This document shows positions 50,757-60,150 of a DNA stretch of 64,000 nucleotides, in pieces; position 1 is the stretch's first letter; every line of letters starts with the position of its first letter. The notes beneath the pieces were generated by a model. That model was not told where the DNA came from. It did not search any database and worked only from the letters and a program-made list of their open reading frames with translations. The stretch is from JALORV01 sp963791235 (GTDB lineage: Bacteria > Pseudomonadota > Gammaproteobacteria > Burkholderiales > Burkholderiaceae_F). Made by a program: the position numbers and the translations under genes. The stretch is taken from assembly GCA_963791235.1 (NCBI GenBank), contig CAWBRW010000017.1:372001-436000 (forward strand), read 5' to 3'.

Positions 50757-51817
50757 ATGGACGCCATCCTTTCACCCCGCCGCCGCAGCCTGGTGCTCGG
50801 CCTCGGGCGCTCTCGCGCTGGCAGGATGCAGTCGGACGCCGACCACCGACGAAGGCGCGTCGGGCTATCTGCAGTTCAGCGGCTCGACGATGGGTTCGAC
50901 CTACACGGTGCGACTGAAGGCGATCGGGCACGACGAAGCGACGCTGCGCGACGCGGTTCAGGCGGCACTCGACGAGGTCGACGAGCGCATGTCGATGTTC
51001 CGCCACGACTCGGAACTCTCGGCCTTCAACCGCGCTGCGCGGCGCGTTCCGGTCGCGCTGTCGGACGCCGATGTATGCGGTACTGGCTGCGGCGGACCGT
51101 ATCAGTCGCTGGTCGGATGGCGCGTTCGACGTCACGGTCGCACCGCTGGTCGAGACGTTGGGGCTTCGGGACGCGCGCGGTGCGCGAGCGTGCCTGCCGC
51201 GGCCGTGGTGACCGCAGAACGCCGCCGCGTCGACTGGCGCAGCCTGTCCCTCGACGATGCGCGACGCAGCGTGACGAAGCGGCATGCCGGGCGTGCAGAT
51301 CGACCTGGGCGGTATCGCCAAGGGGTATGGCGTGGATCGCGCGGCGACGGCGCTCGAAGCGCGCGGCGTCACGCGACTACATGCTGGAAGTCGGTGGCGA
51401 AGTGCGCACGCGCGGCGTCAATGCGGCCGGCGCGGCGTGGCGCATCGGCATCGAGGAGCCCGACGCTATCGCCGCAGCGGGCGCGCTGGGTCGTTCCATT
51501 GTCCGGACGTGCGATGGCGACCTCGGGTGACTACCGCAACTACTTCGTCGAGGACGGCCAGCGCTACTCGCACGAGATCGACCCGGCGAGCGGTGCACCG
51601 ATCCGTCACAGCCTGTGCTCGGTCACCGTCGTGGCCGACGACTGCATGCAGGCGGACGCGCTGGCCACCGCACTGATCGTGCTCGGCGCGGAACGGGGGC
51701 AGGGCGCTCGCGGAAGCGTCCGGCATCGCCGCACAGTTCATCGAGCGGGTGCCGGGCAGCGGCTTCCGCGATTCCATGACCCCGTCCTTCGCGGCACTGG
51801 AGGCCGCGCGCGCATGA
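50757..51817 (+). CDS. apbE: FAD:protein FMN transferase (frameshifted)
   Basis: ApbE attaches FMN to Thr residues of NqrB and NqrC in the periplasm. It starts with a lipoprotein leader (restored LGALALAGC) and has the family motifs GSTMGSTYTV, VDERMSMFRHDSELSAFN, QIDLGGIAKGYGVDRAA, GGEVRTRG and HEIDPASGAPI. Breaks near 50808, 51074, 51167, 51290, 51375, 51510 and 51702 make it the most fragmented gene of this operon. The stop overlaps nqrM (ATGA). Confidence 0.87.
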
Positions 51818-52137
51818 TCGGCGCCGATTCCTTCTGGCTCGTCCTGGTCGCGGCGGTGGCGATCGTCGGCCTGGCGGTGCTCGGCATGGCGCTCGGCGTG
51901 ATGACGACCGGGCGCTGCCTGCGCGGCTCCTGCGGCGGCCCTGAGGTCCGACTGGCCGATGGTCGTTCGCTCAGCTGTGCCGAATGCCCGAATCGCAAGC
52001 GGGCGGAGGCGCGCTCCGTCGGAGCAGAGTCCCTCAGGGCGTTGACGCTGCCGCGCAGGGTTTCAGCGTCGTCGACTCCGCGTCCGTCGATGATGTCGCT
52101 GATGCGCCGGCACGATTGCCGGATGCACAGTTCGTAG
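51814..52137 (+). CDS. nqrM: NqrM-like Nqr maturation protein
   Basis: One N-terminal membrane helix (FWLVLVAAVAIVGLAVLGMALGV) is followed by a Cys-containing loop with CLRGSCGG and SCAEC. This is the form of NqrM (DUF539), which is needed to build the iron centre of NqrD/NqrE. Family members are about 70 residues. The open frame here runs to 52137, but a frameshift near 52030 would end it at about 52044, before it overlaps the opposite-strand gene. Confidence 0.8.
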   Translation: MIGADSFWLVLVAAVAIVGLAVLGMALGVMTTGRCLRGSCGGPEVRLADGRSLSCAECPNRKRAEARSVGAESLRALTLPRRVSASSTPRPSMMSLMRRHDCRMHSS

Positions 52138-52422
52138 TCGTCACCGAACTCCGAGCGCGCGAGTTCGACGGTGCGGCGCCAGCGATCGGCTGGCCGATAG
52201 CTCCAGCCATCCCCGTCCTTCACCGCATCGGCCGGCGGTTCCATGCCGGCGCCGGAGCCGCGGATGCGTGCGCGTGTCAGCAGCAGCCAGTCGCCGGCGA
52301 CGAGCGTAGTCCTCCTCCCAGAGCGTCTTCTCGACCGTGTGCTGCCATCGCAGCGTGAATTCGTTCGTCGGTAGCGATACCAGCTGAGCGCCCACGCTGA
52401 TGCAGAGCGCCGCCGCGATCAT
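52034..52422 (-). CDS. DUF1850 protein (frameshifted)
   Basis: About 128 residues with a short hydrophobic leader (MIAAALCISVGAQLVSLP) and the family pattern FTLRWQHTVEKTLWEEDY, ARIRGSGAGMEPPADAV and a late C..SCR.ISDII. The frame changes near 52307 and again near 52050. DUF1850 genes are usually next to TAXI-type TRAP transporters, as here, but their role is unknown. The start follows the end of the permease gene. Confidence 0.72.
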
Positions 52423-52423
52423 G

Positions 52424-54470
52424 TCACGGCGCGGCAGCTGTGGCTTCGGACGCCTCAGGCCCCGGACACGCACGACGTGCCAGACGATCAGCGCCACCGC
52501 ACTGGCGATGCCGACTTCGTCGGTGAGCGGAACTGCAGCCACCATGCAGCGCAGCCGCTATGAACGCGATCGGCCCGTTCGAGCCAGTTCAACGGAGCGA
52601 GCCAGAAGCCGATGGCAGCACCGCCCCACAGCACGATGGCGAGGATGGCCTTGAACAGGACATAGCCAAGATCGAACCACGAGTAGTCGCCCTGCAGCAT
52701 CAATGCCGGCGCATAGACCGCCATGTACGGGATGATGAATCCGGCAATCGCGATCCGCATCGCCTGGAAGCCGATCTTCATGCCGGATTCACGCGCAATC
52801 GGTGCGGCCGCAAAGGCGGCCAGCGCGACCGGCGGCGTCAGGTCGGCCATGATCCCGAAATAGAAGACGAACATGTGCGAGACGATCAACGGCACGCCGA
52901 GTTCGAGCAGTGCCGGCGCCGCGAGCGAACTGGTGATGATGTAGTTCGGTATCGTCGGGATGCCCATGCCGAGCACGAGACAGACGAACATGGTCAGCGC
53001 CAGGCTGAGGAACAGGCTCTTCTCGCCCATCTGAATGATGTAGCCGGCGAAATTGGTCGCCGCACCGGTGAGCGTCAGGATGCCGATGATGACGCCGACG
53101 AGCGCACAGGCCACGCCGACCGGCAGCGCGTGCCGGGCGCCGTTCGCCATCGCCTCGATCGCGTCCTTCAGCGTGGCGCGACCACCCTTCACGGCGAAGA
53201 GCGCAATCGCCATCACGGCGATCAGCACCATGATCGCGCCGATGCCGTACTTGAAGAATGCCGAGCAGGCGACGCCGAGGACAATCCAGAACAGTATCCG
53301 GATGCCGATCGGGCCGAACCGTGCTGCCAGCGTGAAGCCGAAGATCAGGACCACGGTCAGCGCCAGCGAGACCATGCCGGAAAACAGCGGCGTGTAGCCG
53401 GAAAACAGCAGGAACACCAGCATCGCCAGCGGCAATACCAGGTACCAGCGCTCGGTCACCGCGCGCCAGGGATCCGGGCACTCCTCCTTCGGAATGCCGC
53501 GCAGACCGGCACGGCCCGCCTCCAGGTGGACCATGACGAACGCCGTCAGGAAATACAGCAGCGCCGGTACCGTGGCCGCCTTGCAGATGTCGACGTAGGG
53601 AACGTTGATCGTCTCGGACATGATGAAGGCGACCGCACCCATCACCGGCGGCATGATCTGGCCGCCCATGCTCGACGTCGCTTCAACGCCGCCGGCAAAG
53701 GCCGGCTTGTAGCCGAAGCGCTTCATCAGCGGGATCGTGAACTGGCCGGTGGTGACGACGTTGGCGACGCCCGAGCCGTTGATGGTGCCCATCAGCGCGG
53801 ACGAAACGACCGCGACCTTGGCGGGCCCGCCCTGCCGGTGGCCGAACAGACCCAGCGCAAAGTCAGTGAAGAGCTTGATCATCCCCGCCTGTTCGAGGAA
53901 GGAACCGAACAGGATGAACAGGAAGATGTAGGACGACGACACATAGGTCGGCGTCCCGTAGATGCCCTCGGTGCCGAAGCCGAGCTGGCCGATGACCTGG
54001 TCGAGCCCGTACCCGCGATGGGTGAGCGGCGCCGGCAGGTATTGACCGAACAGTCCGTAGGCGAGGAAGGCTGCACAGATCAGGGGCAGCGCTATGCCCA
54101 TCACCCGGCGCGCGGCCTCGAAAACCAGGGCGATCGTGATGACGCCGATCACCATGTCCCACTGGGTCAGCTCGCCGGCACGCTGGATCAGCTCCGCCTC
54201 GAAGATCCAGTGGTAGAAGCTGGCGACAAAGCCCACGCCACCGACGAGCCAGCCGATCCAGCGCTGCTTCAGGGGTGGCATCAGCAGGAAGGTCATCAGC
54301 AACAGGAATCCCACGTGCACCGCGCGAACCACGGTGCTGGAGATCGGGCTGAACGCGGCGGTGATGACCTGGAAGGTCGAGAACGCAATCGCGACCGCGA
54401 AAACCGCCTTCGTGAAGTGAATCGTCCCGTGTTGCAGGTCGGCGTCAGCATCGGCTACCGCGTGGGTCAT
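52424..54470 (-). CDS. TRAP transporter fused permease, TAXI-associated (frameshift near end)
   Basis: About 680 residues with roughly 16 hydrophobic helices: an N-terminal DctQ-like part (LTQWDMVIGVITIALVFEAARRVMG) joined to a DctM-like part (GSGVANVVTTGQFTIPLMKRFGYKP, MGGQIMPPVMGAVAFIMSE, GMGIPTIPNYIITSSLAAPAL). Start ATG 54470 is preferred (GGGGAATA upstream); ATG 54500 lies inside the terminator stem region. A break near 52575 precedes the last helix. The protein imports an organic solute using an ion gradient with the binding protein encoded upstream. Confidence 0.88.
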
Positions 54471-54483
54471 CGCAGTATTCCCC

Positions 54484-54518
54484 GCAAAAGAAAATGGCAC
54501 AGCGAGTGCTGTGCCATT
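54484..54518 (-). terminator. Intrinsic terminator between TAXI binding protein and TRAP permease
   Basis: AATGGCACAG pairs with CTGTGCCATT (54493-54518). On the minus strand the stem is followed by TTTTCTTTT. It should reduce permease transcript relative to binding-protein transcript. Confidence 0.8.
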
Positions 54519-54539
54519 GGATCAGTCGTCGTCGTGGGC

Positions 54540-55504
54540 CTACTTGAGCAGCCCGGCCTCGCGGTAATAGCGTTCGGCGCCCGGATGCAGCGGCACCGGG
54601 ACGTTCTTCGGCGCATCGGCCGCGGTGATGGACTTGGCGGCAGCGTGCGCGGCCGCCATCTGATCCAGGTTGGTGAACAGCGCCTTCGTCATCGGCGTAG
54701 ACGGTACTCGGCCGAAACGCTTTCGCTGGTGACCAGGAAGTTGCGAACCGCCACTGTGGGGACGGCGTCGGTCTGGCCAGTGTAGGTGTTCGCCGGGATG
54801 GAAGCGGGCAGGTAAGCCGGATCGCCGATCTTCGAGACCACCTCGAGCGGAATCGAGACCACGGTGATCTTCACCGAGGTGGCGAGGTCGCGGATCGAGG
54901 CAACGCCGAGACCGGCCGACTGCAGCGTGACGTCGAGCTGGCGGTTCTTGATCAGCTCCACCGATTCGCCGAACGGCAGGTACTCGACCTTGGCGAAGTC
55001 CTTGTAGGTCAGGCCAGCCGCCTTGAGGATCGCGCGGGCGTTCAGTTCGGTGCCGGACCGCGGCGCACCGACCGAAATGCGCTTGCCCTTGAGGTCAGCC
55101 AGCGTCTTGATGCCCGACTCGGCACTGGCGACGATCTGGATGTAGTTCGGGTAGATGCCGGCGACCGTGCGCAGGCCTTTGAGCGGTGTCTTGAAGCCGG
55201 CGTCTTCCTCGCCTTTCCATGCATCGGAGAGGGCATCACCGAGCGTGAACGCGATTTCGCCACGACCCGTCTGCACCAGGTTCAGGTTCTCGACCGAGGC
55301 CTTGGTGGCCTGCACGCTGGTCTTGGTGTCAGGAATCGCCTTGCCGTAGATCTGGCCCAGTGCGACACCGAGCGGGTAATACACGCCGCTCTGGCCACCG
55401 GTCAGGATGTTGATGAACTTCTGCTGCGCCGATGCGGCCGGGCCGAAGGCGAGCAGGGCGGCGCCGCAGAGGACGCCGAGCGAACGAAACGCGCGGAAGT
55501 GCAT
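54540..55504 (-). CDS. TAXI-family TRAP solute-binding protein (one frameshift)
   Basis: A signal peptide (VLCGAALLAFGPAASAQ) precedes FINILTGGQSGVYYPLGVALGQIYGK, the start of TAXI binding proteins. SVGAPRSGTELNARAILKAAGLTYKD and ADAPKNVPVPLHPGAERYYRE are typical. A break near 54705 separates the last 50 residues. It captures a small organic acid or amino acid in the periplasm and hands it to the fused permease. First gene of this operon. Confidence 0.88.
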
Positions 55505-55626
55505 GAACTATCTCCTTGAAAAAGTCGCTCCAGAGGGTCCCGGTCGGCCGGCGGAGTCTTTGACCAAAGTATACGGTTCGAGCCGCGCCGCGCCGAATCA
55601 ACCGTCCGACCTTCTAAGCTCAAAAC

Positions 55627-56544
55627 ATGCAGAACTACCTGCTCCTGCTTGGCGGGGTTGCGTGCGCCGCGATCGGTGGCGAACTGTTCGTTCAGGGCGC
55701 GGTGGGCATCGCGCGCTGGGCCAGGGTTTCTCCGGGGATCATCGCGGTCACGGTGGCCGCTTTCGCGACGTCGAGTCCGGAGTTGTCCGTTTCCATCAGC
55801 TCCGCAGTGGCCGGGACCCCGGAGATCGCGCTCGGCGACGCCCTGGGCAGCAACGTGGTCAACGTGGCGCTGATCCTCGGGATCGCGCTCGCGATTTCCG
55901 GAATTCGCAGTCCGCGCGACAGCATTCGGCGCGACTTCCCGGTGGCTCTGGCGGTGCCTCTGGTCACCGTCGTTCTCGTTGCCGATGGCGAGATTTCGCG
56001 GCTTGAGGGGGCGGTGCTGTTCGCTGGATTCGTCGGCTGGCTGATCATGGCCATCCGTGAAGCCTGGCATCAGCGACGCATCGCGGTCGATGACGGTACG
56101 CCGACCCATCGCGTGCGCACGGTCATGGCGACCGGGGCCGGGCTGGCCCTGCTGGTCGCTGCGGGGACGCTGATCGTGGCCGGCGCCCGCGGCGTCGCGC
56201 AGTCTTACGGGCTCGCGGAATTTGTCATTGGCGCCACGGTCGTGGCGGTCGGCACGTCCGTGCCGGAACTCGCCACGACGATCATGGCCAAGCTGCGCGG
56301 GCATGACGAGGTCAGCCTCGGAACGATTCTCGGCAGCAACCTCTTCAACGGGCTCTTTATCGTCGCCGTCGCCGCGATGATCCACCCGATCGCTGTTGCG
56401 CGTACCGGGGTGCTCATCGCGCTGGCGTTCGGGTTCGTTGCCGTGGCGCTCACCTTCCCGGGCCGCGACGGCACAATCGGCCGCGCGCGCGGTGTGCTGC
56501 TTCTGCTTTTGTACGTCGCGTACCTGGCCGCGGTGTTGAGCTGA
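55627..56544 (+). CDS. Calcium/sodium-type cation antiporter
   Basis: Intact, 305 residues with about ten helices. The two alpha-repeats characteristic of the CaCA superfamily are FATSSPELSVSISSAVAGTPEIALGDALGSNVVN and GTSVPELATTIMAKLRGHDEVSLGTILGSNLFN, both with the acidic ion-binding residues. It resembles YrbG-like exchangers. It would exchange Ca2+ or K+ for Na+ or H+ across the inner membrane. Sodium handling would fit the Nqr pump, but there is no direct link. Confidence 0.88.
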   Translation: MQNYLLLLGGVACAAIGGELFVQGAVGIARWARVSPGIIAVTVAAFATSSPELSVSISSAVAGTPEIALGDALGSNVVNVALILGIALAISGIRSPRDSIRRDFPVALAVPLVTVVLVADGEISRLEGAVLFAGFVGWLIMAIREAWHQRRIAVDDGTPTHRVRTVMATGAGLALLVAAGTLIVAGARGVAQSYGLAEFVIGATVVAVGTSVPELATTIMAKLRGHDEVSLGTILGSNLFNGLFIVAVAAMIHPIAVARTGVLIALAFGFVAVALTFPGRDGTIGRARGVLLLLLYVAYLAAVLS

Positions 56545-56556
56545 GCGCGGCTTCGG

Positions 56557-56578
56557 CCCCGGCTAGTAGCAGCCGGGG
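56557..56578. terminator. Hairpin between convergent antiporter and dctM genes
   Basis: CCCCGGCT pairs with AGCCGGGG over a 6-base loop. It lies 13 bp after the antiporter stop. There is no long T-tract, so it is a probable but unproven two-way terminator. Confidence 0.5.
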
Positions 56579-56615
56579 AGGGGACCTCAACGCGCTACGC
56601 CGAGTGCCGAGGGGA

Positions 56616-57902
56616 TTACGAGGCTCCCATCAGCAGGTTCGGCAGCCACAGGCTGATGATCGGCACGTAGGTGATCAGCAGCAGGAACGCGACCATCACC
56701 AGAATCCACGGCGCGGCGGCCTTGGTCGTATCGGTCAGCCCCATCCCCGAAATTCCGGATGCCACATAGAGGTTCAGGCCCACCGGTGGCGTGATCATGC
56801 CGATCTCCATGTTGACCGTCATCAGGACCCCGAGATGGATCGGGTCGATGCCGAGCTTCATCGCGACCGGGAACAGGATAGGCGCGGTGATCAGCAGGAT
56901 CGACGACGGCTCCATGAAGTTGCCGGCGATCAGCAGCAGGATGTTCACCACCACGAGGAACATCCATGGGCTCAGGCCCATCTCGTTGATCCATGCGGCC
57001 AGGCTCTGCGGGATCTGCTCGCTCGTCAGCAGGAACGAGAACAGCACCGCATTGGTGATGATGTACAGGATCATCGCCGAGAGGTTGGCGCTGTCGAGCA
57101 GGACCTTGGGCACCTGCTTCAGCGTCAGGTCCTTGTAGACAAAGACTGAAACAAAGAACGCGTAGGCCGCGCTCATCGCCGCCGCCTCGGTGGGCGTGAA
57201 GATGCCCGTGTAGATGCCGCCGATGACCACGACGATCAGCAGCAGGCCCCAGACGCTCTCGCGAAAGGCGAGAAGCAGCTCCTTGAAGCTCGCCTTCTTC
57301 AGCCGCGGGTAGTTGCGCTTCTTCGCGACGGCCCAGGTGACGAACAGCAGCAGCAGGGCGAGCAGGATGCCCGGGATGATGCCGGCGATGAACAGCCGCC
57401 CGATCGACGAATTGGTCGACACCGCATAGATCACCATCACGATCGACGGCGGAATCAGGATGCCGAGTGCGCCGGAGGTCGCAATGACGCCGGTACCGAA
57501 CTTGTTCGGATACCCCTGCTTGACCATTGCCGGAATGATGATCGAGCCGATCGCCACGACGGTCGCGGGTGAGGAGCCGGATACGGCCGCGAAGAGGGCG
57601 CAAGCCACCACGCCGCCGAGCGCCAGGCCGCCGTGCCAGTGACCCACCAGCGCAGTGGCGAAGCGAATCATCCGCTTGGCCACGCCGCCGTGAGTCAGGA
57701 ACGTCCCGGCCAGGATGAAGAACGGGATCGCCATGATCTCGAACTTCTCGATGCCGGTGAAGAGCTTCAGTGCCACCGATTCCAGCGGCACGTCGGTCAT
57801 CGTGAAGAGGAACGTCAGGACGGTCAGGCCGAGCGAAATCGAGATCGGCATGCCCGTCAGCATCAGGGCAATCAGCAGGGCAAAGATGATGACGCCGCTC
57901 AT
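56616..57902 (-). CDS. dctM: TRAP transporter large permease
   Basis: Intact, 428 residues and 12 or more helices. Family patterns include KFEIMAIPFFILAGTFLTHGG, AAVSGSSPATVVAIGSIIIPAM, GTGVIATSGALGILIPPSI and MEIGMITPPVGLNLYV. It overlaps dctQ by 4 bp. With DctQ and DctP it forms a Na+-coupled importer, probably for C4-dicarboxylates or similar organic acids. Confidence 0.93.
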   Translation of the reverse strand: MSGVIIFALLIALMLTGMPISISLGLTVLTFLFTMTDVPLESVALKLFTGIEKFEIMAIPFFILAGTFLTHGGVAKRMIRFATALVGHWHGGLALGGVVACALFAAVSGSSPATVVAIGSIIIPAMVKQGYPNKFGTGVIATSGALGILIPPSIVMVIYAVSTNSSIGRLFIAGIIPGILLALLLLFVTWAVAKKRNYPRLKKASFKELLLAFRESVWGLLLIVVVIGGIYTGIFTPTEAAAMSAAYAFFVSVFVYKDLTLKQVPKVLLDSANLSAMILYIITNAVLFSFLLTSEQIPQSLAAWINEMGLSPWMFLVVVNILLLIAGNFMEPSSILLITAPILFPVAMKLGIDPIHLGVLMTVNMEIGMITPPVGLNLYVASGISGMGLTDTTKAAAPWILVMVAFLLLITYVPIISLWLPNLLMGAS

Positions 57903-58525
57903 TTGCGCGCTCCCGGGGGTGCCATGTCGTCATCCTTGGGATGCAGGTCGGAGGGCATCGCCGCCCATTCGAATTCAGCCTCCTTGTCCAGCCCCTCGAC
58001 GTGGCCGTGGTCCGCGTGCGGCAGGTGACCGGTCTTGATGAAGCCCCAGCAGACCTGCAGGAAGCGGTAACACATCAGGAATGAGCCCAGCGGGATGCAG
58101 GCGTAGACGATCCACTTCGGCAGTTCGAGGTCGGCCGACACCTGTTCGGTGTGCATCAGTTCCCAGACGAAGTGGGCACCGAACGAGCCGATGATGAAGG
58201 TGAAGAGTGCGCCGCCCAGCAGGCCGAAGATGATGAACTTGGCCCGGATGTTCGGTTTCAGTGCATTGATCAGCACGTCGACGCCGACGTGGATGCCGGT
58301 GCGCACGCCGTAGGCCGCGCCGAACTTGGCCATCCAGACGAACATGAAGATGCACAGTTCCTGCGCCCACGACATGTCGATCTTGAGCAGCGCATCCTGG
58401 AACGCGCCCGTCGCCAGGCCGGTCGTGTAGCGGTGCACGACGGCCGCGAAGATGATGACGGTCGCCGCCCCGATGAGGAAGGTGATGAGCCATTCCTCGA
58501 GGTGGTCGAGCACGCGGTTGACCAT
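57899..58525 (-). CDS. dctQ: TRAP transporter small permease
   Basis: Intact, 208 residues with four helices: LITFLIGAATVIIFAAVVHRY, AQELCIFMFVWMAKFGAAYGV, AKFIIFGLLGGALFTFIIGSF and KWIVYACIPLGSFLMCYRFL. WAQELCIFMFVW is a family mark. A hydrophilic tail of about 40 residues, longer than usual, follows the last helix. Begins 35 bp after the terminator that follows dctP. Confidence 0.9.
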   Translation of the reverse strand: MVNRVLDHLEEWLITFLIGAATVIIFAAVVHRYTTGLATGAFQDALLKIDMSWAQELCIFMFVWMAKFGAAYGVRTGIHVGVDVLINALKPNIRAKFIIFGLLGGALFTFIIGSFGAHFVWELMHTEQVSADLELPKWIVYACIPLGSFLMCYRFLQVCWGFIKTGHLPHADHGHVEGLDKEAEFEWAAMPSDLHPKDDDMAPPGARK

Positions 58526-58560
58526 GGGTCTCCTCCCTCCCGTCTTGCTGCGGGACTTAC

Positions 58561-58590
58561 ATAAAAGATGCCCGCCAGGAGGCGGGCATC
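58561..58590 (-). terminator. Intrinsic terminator between dctP and dctQ
   Basis: GATGCCCGCC pairs with GGCGGGCATC over a 3-base spacer (58568-58590). On the minus strand TTTTAT follows. The layout repeats that of the TAXI operon. Confidence 0.8.
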
Positions 58591-58606
58591 GGGACTCTAG
58601 CGCTGA

Positions 58607-59627
58607 TCAGTCAGGCTTGAAACCGGTTTCCTTGTACACGGCCTGGATCGTGTCCTTGCCGATCCGGCTTTCCATGTCCTTGTGCACCTGCACCAGCGCC
58701 TTCTTCCACGCGGCGCGCTCCTCGGCGGTCGGCGTGTACACCGCGCTCTTGCCGGAGGCCTTCACCTTGGCGATCGCGTCCTCGTTTTCCTGCTTGGCGA
58801 TCTGGTTGGCGTAGACCGGTCGCCTCGACCATCGCGGCCTCGAGACCGGCGCGCACGTCCGGGGGCAGGCCGTCCCAGAATTTCTTGTTGGTGATGACCG
58901 CGTAGCCGAGGTAGCCGTGGTTGGTCATCGCCACGTGCTTCTGCACCTCGTGCATCTTCTGCGTGTACAGGTTCGACGGCGGATTCTCGGTGCCGTCGAC
59001 GACGCCGGTCTGCAGCGCCTGGTAGACCTCCGAGAACGCCATCGTTTGCGGCAGTGCGCCAAGTGCCTTCATCTGCGCAGACAGCACCTGCGACGACTGG
59101 ATCCGCATCTTCTTGCCCTTGAGGTCGCCCGGCAGCTTGATCGGCGTATTGGCGCTCATCACCTTGAAGCCGTTGTCCCAGTACGCCAGGCCGGTGATGC
59201 CCTTGCTCTCCAGCTTCTTGAACAGCGCCTTGCCGGCCTCCCCACCCGTGACCTTGTGCAGTTCTTCGTAGTTGTCAAAGATGTAGGGCAGGTCGAACAC
59301 CTCGAACTCGCGTGCGCCCAGCGGCCCGAACTTGGCCAGCGACGGCGCCAGCAGCTGCACCGAGCCCAGCGACAGCGCTTCCATTTCCTCGCCGTCCTTG
59401 TACAGCGTCGAGTTCGGATAGACCTCGACCTTGACCTTGCCGGGCAGGCGCTTCTCGGCCAGTTCCTTGAACTTCTCCGCGCCCTTGCCCTTCGGCGTGT
59501 CGACGGCGACGACGTGGCTGAACTTGACGATGATGGGCGCCTGCGCCCGGGCGGTCGGTGGCAATGCAGCAGTGGCGGCGATTGCGCCGACGGTCGCGAG
59601 GGCGTCGCGACGGGTGTAGTGACCCAT
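58607..59627 (-). CDS. dctP: TRAP transporter DctP-type solute-binding protein (one frameshift)
   Basis: The leader YTRRDALATVGAIAATAALP has a twin-Arg pair and may use the Tat route. Mature domain: IIVKFSHVVAVDTPKGKGAEKFKELAEKR, VEVYPNSTLYKDGEEMEAL, and the conserved substrate loop MRIQSSQVLSAQMKALGALPQTMAFSEVYQALQTGVVDGTENPP with its Arg. A break near 58825 separates the last 70 residues; the true end is GFKPD at 58607. Family members bind C4-dicarboxylates and other acids. Confidence 0.9.
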
Positions 59628-60150
59628 GATTGTCTCCTCGGTTGAGTCTTGGTTTCGCCTCGACCCGAGCGGATTCGACGGCGTCCTGAAGCAGTGCTTC
59701 TACGCACATCTTGCACCGAGTCCTTGATCAGACGCAAAGGCCACAATTCAGGGCCCCGGAAACGATCTGGCCACCTGCAGTCGCCGGTGGATTCCCGCTG
59801 CATCGGCCGGAGGCCGGCGACCTTGTCACCGGCCCGTTTCTCGAGCGCACGAACGCCCCTTCGGTCATCCCAGCCTTTTTGCGTCCTGTCGTGCCTGAAC
59901 AAGCTTCACACAACAAATGCGTCATTGCTGTCCGTTGCTTTGCGCCCGGTCAAGACAAGGGTTGCTGCGTATAGGAACAATCCCTACCCAAGACGGGGTA
60001 AGCCGCAGGCGATGCGGTTGGGACCTCGACGATTTCGAAGTGAGTGTTCAGGAGTGATTGGCTCCGTGCCCGACAAGGTTGAATGAAGCAAGAAGGTACG
60101 GAGCGGTTGCGATCTACGTGCAGGACTGGTCCTTGATTGGAGGAGGGGCT
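59628..60150. other. Intergenic region upstream of the decaheme cytochrome gene
   Basis: About 520 bp with no convincing gene; a plus-strand frame at 59649-60086 is Arg/Ser-rich and has no family marks. The region holds the promoters of dctP and of the cytochrome gene and the NarL-like repeat listed separately. Confidence 0.5.
59985..60000. promoter_or_regulatory. NarL-like 7-2-7 inverted repeat
   Basis: TACCCAA-GA-CGGGGTA resembles the NarL/NarP 7-2-7 site TACYYMT-N2-AKRRGTA, with two mismatches. A further palindrome TAGG...CCTA lies just upstream (59972-59986). It sits 150 bp before the cytochrome start. The binding factor is unknown. Confidence 0.4.

Noticed and set aside
52560..54785. 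A 741-codon plus-strand open frame
   Set aside because: It is antisense to the intact TAXI-TRAP permease and has a charged, low-complexity composition typical of shadow frames.
59724..59953. FNR-like sequences TTGATCAGACGCAA and TTGCGCCCGGTCAA
   Set aside because: Each has only about seven of ten consensus bases, far weaker than the boxes at 16162, 16257 and 24357.
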